Position numbers and translations under genes: made by a program. Shown piece after piece: positions 60,720-64,000 of a DNA stretch of 64,000 nucleotides. The stretch spans positions 48,625 through 112,624 of the forward strand of contig NZ_JODL01000017.1 in NCBI RefSeq assembly GCF_000718985.1. Direction: 5' to 3'. The notes under the pieces are model-generated. The model made no database searches, was not told where the DNA came from, and worked only from the letters and a program-made list of their open reading frames with translations. This DNA is from Streptomyces megasporus (GTDB lineage: Bacteria > Actinomycetota > Actinomycetes > Streptomycetales > Streptomycetaceae). How positions within the stretch are numbered: the stretch's first letter is position 1; every line of letters starts with the position of its first letter.

Positions 60720-62288
60720 TCAGTCTCTGCTGCCGAAGGGTTCGTCGTCTGGCCGGCACACGGTCCCATGTCGGGGGATTCCCCTTCCCAGCAGATAGTC
60801 CGTGGTGATGGCGTCGACGCAGTCGCTCAGGCCGAGTGCCGTGTGACCGATCATGTCGACGGTCACGAGTTCGGCTCGCCCGAGCTGATCGGTCATGTGT
60901 TTGGAGAATCGATACTGCGTGACCGGGTCGTGGCGATTGCCGATCACGAGGATTGGCCGGTCGGTCGGCCGGTTCCAGGGCCCGGTGTACCGGTCGGTCT
61001 CCCGGGCACGTACCGGCCAGGTGGCGCAGACTGTCGACTCGAAGGCCACCATCCGGCCGAAGGTCGGCGCGTGGCGCTCCCAGCGGTCCGCTCGTGCGGG
61101 CCAGGAGCCGGGGGCCGGAGGGTAGGGCTTGTCCAGGCAGTTGTACGCATCCTCGGAGTCGTCCCCGCGGTACGGTGCGTCCGCCCCGGCGGTGCGGTCG
61201 GTGCCGGCCGCGTGCGCGACGCGCGGTGCCGACTCCAGGAGGGCCAGCGTGCGGGCAAGGTCGGGGAGCCGGGAAGGGATGGCCAGCGCGTTGGCGACCT
61301 GCGCGGTGAAGGTGCTCAGGGTCACGACGGTGCCGTCGGGCAGGCCCAGCGGGCCGCCCCGCAGCCGCTCGCGGATCCGGTCGAACGCCCGGCCGGGGTT
61401 GCCCGAGCCGAAGGCGCAGTCGGTGCCGGCCCGGCCGCAGTCGCGCAGGAACTCGGCGAGCGCGATCTCCATGCCGACGGCGCGCTGCCGGTCGTACTCA
61501 GGACCACTAAGCGAGCGTAGACGGGGATCGACGTTGCCGTCGAGGACCATGGCGTCGACGCGGTGCGGGTAGAGGTTGGCGTATGTGGCGCCCAAAAGGG
61601 TGCCGTAGGAGAACCCCACGAAGCCGATGCGCCGCTCCCCGATCGCCTCGCGCAACCGCTCCATGTCCCGGGCGGCCTGGAGGGTGGTCATGTGCGGCAG
61701 TAGCGGGCCGGCGTTGCGGGCGCAGGCCGCCGAGTGCCGGGCGGCCGCCCGTGTGGTTCCCCCGATCTCCGCCGCGGTCACCGGTACGGGAACCGCCCCC
61801 CTCAGTGCGTCGTCATGTTCGCCCTGGCTGCGGAAGCACTTCAGCGGATCGCTCAGGTTGACACCGCGCGGATCGAAGCCGATGACGTCGTACCGGGCCA
61901 GGACCTCCGGGTCGAGGAAGCGCTCGGCGCGGTAGGCGGTGTGCAGGCCGGATGCGCCGGGACCGCCCGGGTTGACGAAGAGCGCGCCCCTCCGGTCGTC
62001 CGGGTCGGTGGCCCTGCGGCGCAGCACCACGATCTCCATGGAGCCCGCGGAGGGGTGTGCGTGGTCCAGTGGGACGCGGTACCGCGAACAGTCGGCGACC
62101 GCCGGGTCCACGGGTGCTCCGGTCAATTCCCGGCAGTCCTGCCAGCGAATTCCGAGAGACGCGGACCCGGTGTCCGGCGGCGGGGCGGCGGAGGCGGGAG
62201 GACTCGCGGCGCCCCAGACGACGGCGGTGAGGAGGGCGGTTGCGCACGCCGACAGGCGGCGCGGCACGGACAGGATCTCGCGGACCAA
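60720..62288 (-). CDS. Secreted alpha/beta hydrolase with TAP-like C-terminal domain
   Basis: 522 residues; the start is TTG 62288 with AGAGGAG six bases upstream. Signal peptide at 1-34 (LSACATALLTAVVWGAASPP, cleavage near ASAAPP). Oxyanion region VNPGGPGASGLHTAY, nucleophile GFVGFSYGTLLGATYANLYP (Ser about 226), and the TAP-like C-terminal RPILVIGNRHDPVTQYRFSK with His in VDMIGHTALG. Family members are Streptomyces tripeptidyl aminopeptidases (SlpD/TAP type) acting outside the cell. It lies 30 bases before the NB-ARC regulator on the same strand. Confidence 0.9.
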   Translation of the reverse strand: MVREILSVPRRLSACATALLTAVVWGAASPPASAAPPPDTGSASLGIRWQDCRELTGAPVDPAVADCSRYRVPLDHAHPSAGSMEIVVLRRRATDPDDRRGALFVNPGGPGASGLHTAYRAERFLDPEVLARYDVIGFDPRGVNLSDPLKCFRSQGEHDDALRGAVPVPVTAAEIGGTTRAAARHSAACARNAGPLLPHMTTLQAARDMERLREAIGERRIGFVGFSYGTLLGATYANLYPHRVDAMVLDGNVDPRLRSLSGPEYDRQRAVGMEIALAEFLRDCGRAGTDCAFGSGNPGRAFDRIRERLRGGPLGLPDGTVVTLSTFTAQVANALAIPSRLPDLARTLALLESAPRVAHAAGTDRTAGADAPYRGDDSEDAYNCLDKPYPPAPGSWPARADRWERHAPTFGRMVAFESTVCATWPVRARETDRYTGPWNRPTDRPILVIGNRHDPVTQYRFSKHMTDQLGRAELVTVDMIGHTALGLSDCVDAITTDYLLGRGIPRHGTVCRPDDEPFGSRD

Positions 62289-62402
62289 GGAAGCTCCTCT
62301 TGGCTGGGAGGGCGATGAGGAAGGCAGGGTGACCGGGAGCGGCTCCGCGCCACGCGCGCACGGGGCCGTGGGAGGGACGAAGGCAGAAGAGGGGGAAGGA
62401 GG

Positions 62403-63701
62403 TCAGGCGGCGGGGAGAAGTTCACGCAACTGCGCTGCCACCGTGGCCGCGTAGGGGCGGGCGCGGTTGGCGCCGAGCCAGGTGAGCGCGTCCCGCCACA
62501 GCAAGGCGCGGCTGACGATGCCCGGGAACGAAGCCAAGCGGACGGCTTCGGCCAGCCGCCCGGCGTCGGCGGCGCCGTCCCAGGCCGCCAGGTAGGCGTT
62601 CGTCACCCGGCGCGCGGCGCCGGAGTCGCCGGGCACGAGAGAACGCAGGTCGCGCAGCACGACGTCGAGAGAGACGAACGGGTGCCCCAGCACACTCTCC
62701 GCCCAGTCGAAGATCAGCGGTCCCGCGTTGGTGAGGGTGTGGTTGCCGCGCCAGATGTCCAGGTGCACGATCGTCTGCGGTATCCCGAACGCGGCAAGCT
62801 GTGCGCAGTGGCTCCGGAAGGTCTCGGAGAAGCCGCCGAGCCGCCGTCTCTCGGCAGCGCTCAGCCCCTCGGTGCCGGAGACGAGTTCGTCGTAAAGGCC
62901 GGGGAGGACCTTGAGCCGGTGGTCCGGGCACCCCGCGGAGAGCAGCGCGTCGGCCCGGTCGGCCATGCCGCGCTGGATGCGCGCCAGTTCCGGCACCATC
63001 CGCGCGTATGCGTCGACGGCCTCCGCCGGGCTCGAGGAGTGGGAGACCGTGCCGAAGTCCTCGGTGAGCATCCAGTTCTGCCGGGTGTCGACGGCGAGAA
63101 CCCTGGGAACGGCGGTGGGGAACCTCTCCGAGAGCAGGAGGCTGACCGCGGCCTCGTGGCCGTACACCGGAGGCGACGCCTTGAAGTAGAGGTCACGAGG
63201 GGCGGCGGGCAGGCGTAACTGGCGGGACCAGGCGCGCATCCCGGGCTGCTCCGGGCGCCCGGTGCTCCGGGAACCCGCGGCGGACAGTCCCTCCAGCGCC
63301 CACTGAACCGCCGAGGAGTACCAGCCCGGACGGGTCCACGGCGGCCGTCCCGCCGCGCCGTCGTCCACCACTTCCGCCAACCAGTGGTGGAGCGCTGCCC
63401 GCTGCCCGGGAACGGGCAGGGCGATTCCGGGTAACTCCTCCGCGCGGAACCAGCGGCCTTCCTTGGGGGGCCGCTCGTCCACCGGCTCGTGCACGAAGAA
63501 CCGTGGGTCCTGGCCCACGCAGTCGAGCGTCGCCACGGAAAAGCCCAACCGGTCCGCGATGTCGGCGTGGACGTCGTGGAGGCCGGAGTTGAGCTGATGG
63601 GGAAGGGCCCAGCCGTCCGGGCCGGCCAGGAGAAGTACTTCGGTGGCGGTCTTCCGTCTGCGGGCGATGATCGCGAACTGGCGTGGTGCGGACTTTCTCA
63701 C
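62403..63701 (-). CDS. Aminoglycoside-phosphotransferase-fold protein with NUDIX-like N-terminal domain
   Basis: 432 residues from GTG 63701, five bases after AGGGGG. Residues 1-120 resemble a NUDIX fold (FAIIARRRKTATEVLLLAGP, RWFRAEELPGIALPVPGQRA) but have no Nudix box. Residues 170-430 form an APH kinase domain: IVHLDIWRGNHTL (about 310, catalytic Asp and Asn) and LIFDWAESVLGHP (metal Asp). The substrate is unknown; small-molecule phosphorylation or a maturation step are possible. It lies 114 bases upstream of the TAP-like hydrolase gene on the same strand. Confidence 0.8.
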   Translation of the reverse strand: MRKSAPRQFAIIARRRKTATEVLLLAGPDGWALPHQLNSGLHDVHADIADRLGFSVATLDCVGQDPRFFVHEPVDERPPKEGRWFRAEELPGIALPVPGQRAALHHWLAEVVDDGAAGRPPWTRPGWYSSAVQWALEGLSAAGSRSTGRPEQPGMRAWSRQLRLPAAPRDLYFKASPPVYGHEAAVSLLLSERFPTAVPRVLAVDTRQNWMLTEDFGTVSHSSSPAEAVDAYARMVPELARIQRGMADRADALLSAGCPDHRLKVLPGLYDELVSGTEGLSAAERRRLGGFSETFRSHCAQLAAFGIPQTIVHLDIWRGNHTLTNAGPLIFDWAESVLGHPFVSLDVVLRDLRSLVPGDSGAARRVTNAYLAAWDGAADAGRLAEAVRLASFPGIVSRALLWRDALTWLGANRARPYAATVAAQLRELLPAA

Positions 63702-63855
63702 ACGGCCCCCTAAGCACTTTGTCTTTTCATATGACAATGAATGGACGCTAGTGTGGCCTCTGTTGTGCGTCAACGGTGCGACGACCCTGCGGCGAGGGGG
63801 CGTGACCTGCCCGAATGTCGCGAGCCCGAGGAAGGACGCCGGTAGGCAGCTTTGC

Positions 63856-64000
63856 CTAGGGCCGGCTGGACGCGGTCCGGCCGAAGGTGCGCAGGCGGAG
63901 ACTGTTGCCGACGACGAAGACCGAGGAGAAGGCCATCGCGGCGCCGGCGATCATCGGGTTGAGCAGGCCGGCGGCGGCCAGCGGCAGGGCGGCCACGTTG
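63856..64000 (-). CDS. C-terminal end of a heavy-metal P1B-type ATPase
   Basis: Only the last 47 residues are inside the window (reading [20 protein letters not shown] on the minus strand to TAG at 63856). [20 protein letters not shown] followed by NSLRLR is the characteristic last transmembrane hairpin of CopA-type copper and related metal exporters. The rest of the gene continues beyond base 64000. Confidence 0.85.
   Translation of the reverse strand, partial: NVAALPLAAAGLLNPMIAGAAMAFSSVFVVGNSLRLRTFGRTASSRP

Overview
The window is high-GC actinobacterial DNA, almost certainly from a Streptomyces chromosome. The evidence is GC-biased third codon positions, a GTG- and TTG-rich start repertoire, an adpA gene with an in-frame TTA codon beside orn, a SpoIIE/HATPase sensor phosphatase, a PS-10 (S37) peptidase and an SSI-like secreted protein. 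From memory, the order adpA-orn-glmS-acdH-hmgL-acc-speB-recD-citA resembles the S. coelicolor core region around SCO2736-SCO2793 (not checked by search). No insertion sequence, prophage block or CRISPR array was seen.

Layout. 1-6.6 kb: polysaccharide and cell-wall hydrolases (a GH48 cellulase cut by the window start, a Tat-exported PL8 lyase, an M23 peptidase). 6.7-18.4 kb: tRNA-His, orn, adpA, uspA, glmS, DUF4429, a phage-like amidase and a SpoIIE phosphatase. 18.5-27.4 kb: a leucine/branched-acyl catabolic operon (carboxyltransferase, biotin carboxylase, HMG-CoA lyase, acyl-CoA dehydrogenase), its divergent TetR regulator with two operators, then a second acyl-CoA dehydrogenase and TesB. 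27.4-41.5 kb: a MerR regulator and membrane protein sharing a GATAG-motif operator array, an Erm 23S rRNA methyltransferase with an upstream Arg-rich short ORF, an agmatinase, a fused ABC exporter with unequal ATP sites, a NUDIX protein and a secreted S37 peptidase. 41.5-44.8 kb: a LacI-controlled three-gene sugar-catabolic operon (Gfo/Idh/MocA, DUF993, TIM-barrel isomerase). 45.5-49.7 kb: recD2, citrate synthase and a probable small RNA.

The most unusual part is 49.9-59.1 kb, which looks like a ribosomal-peptide cluster. A 60-residue precursor has six cysteines at its C-terminus in the order C-C-CC-C-C, with spacing like inhibitor-cystine-knot (knottin) peptides, and a YxxP leader motif of the lasso-peptide type. 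It is followed by homologues of the lasso proteins B2, C and B1. The B2 homologue appears to lack its catalytic Cys and His. The cyclase homologue has SGGLAS where SGGxDS is expected. Next come a MauE-thioredoxin fusion (disulfide chemistry), a prolyl-oligopeptidase-type hydrolase with an intact catalytic triad and an ABC exporter. After a terminator there is a GntR(YtrA)-ABC-permease module with a clear operator and a TTA codon. My inference is a lasso-derived pathway now used for a disulfide-rich peptide. An unusual multi-cysteine lasso peptide is the main alternative.

59.2-64 kb: an HTH-NB-ARC regulator, a secreted TAP-like hydrolase, a kinase-fold (APH) protein and the end of a P-type metal ATPase run on the opposite strand, separated from the cluster by a 58-bp perfect palindrome.
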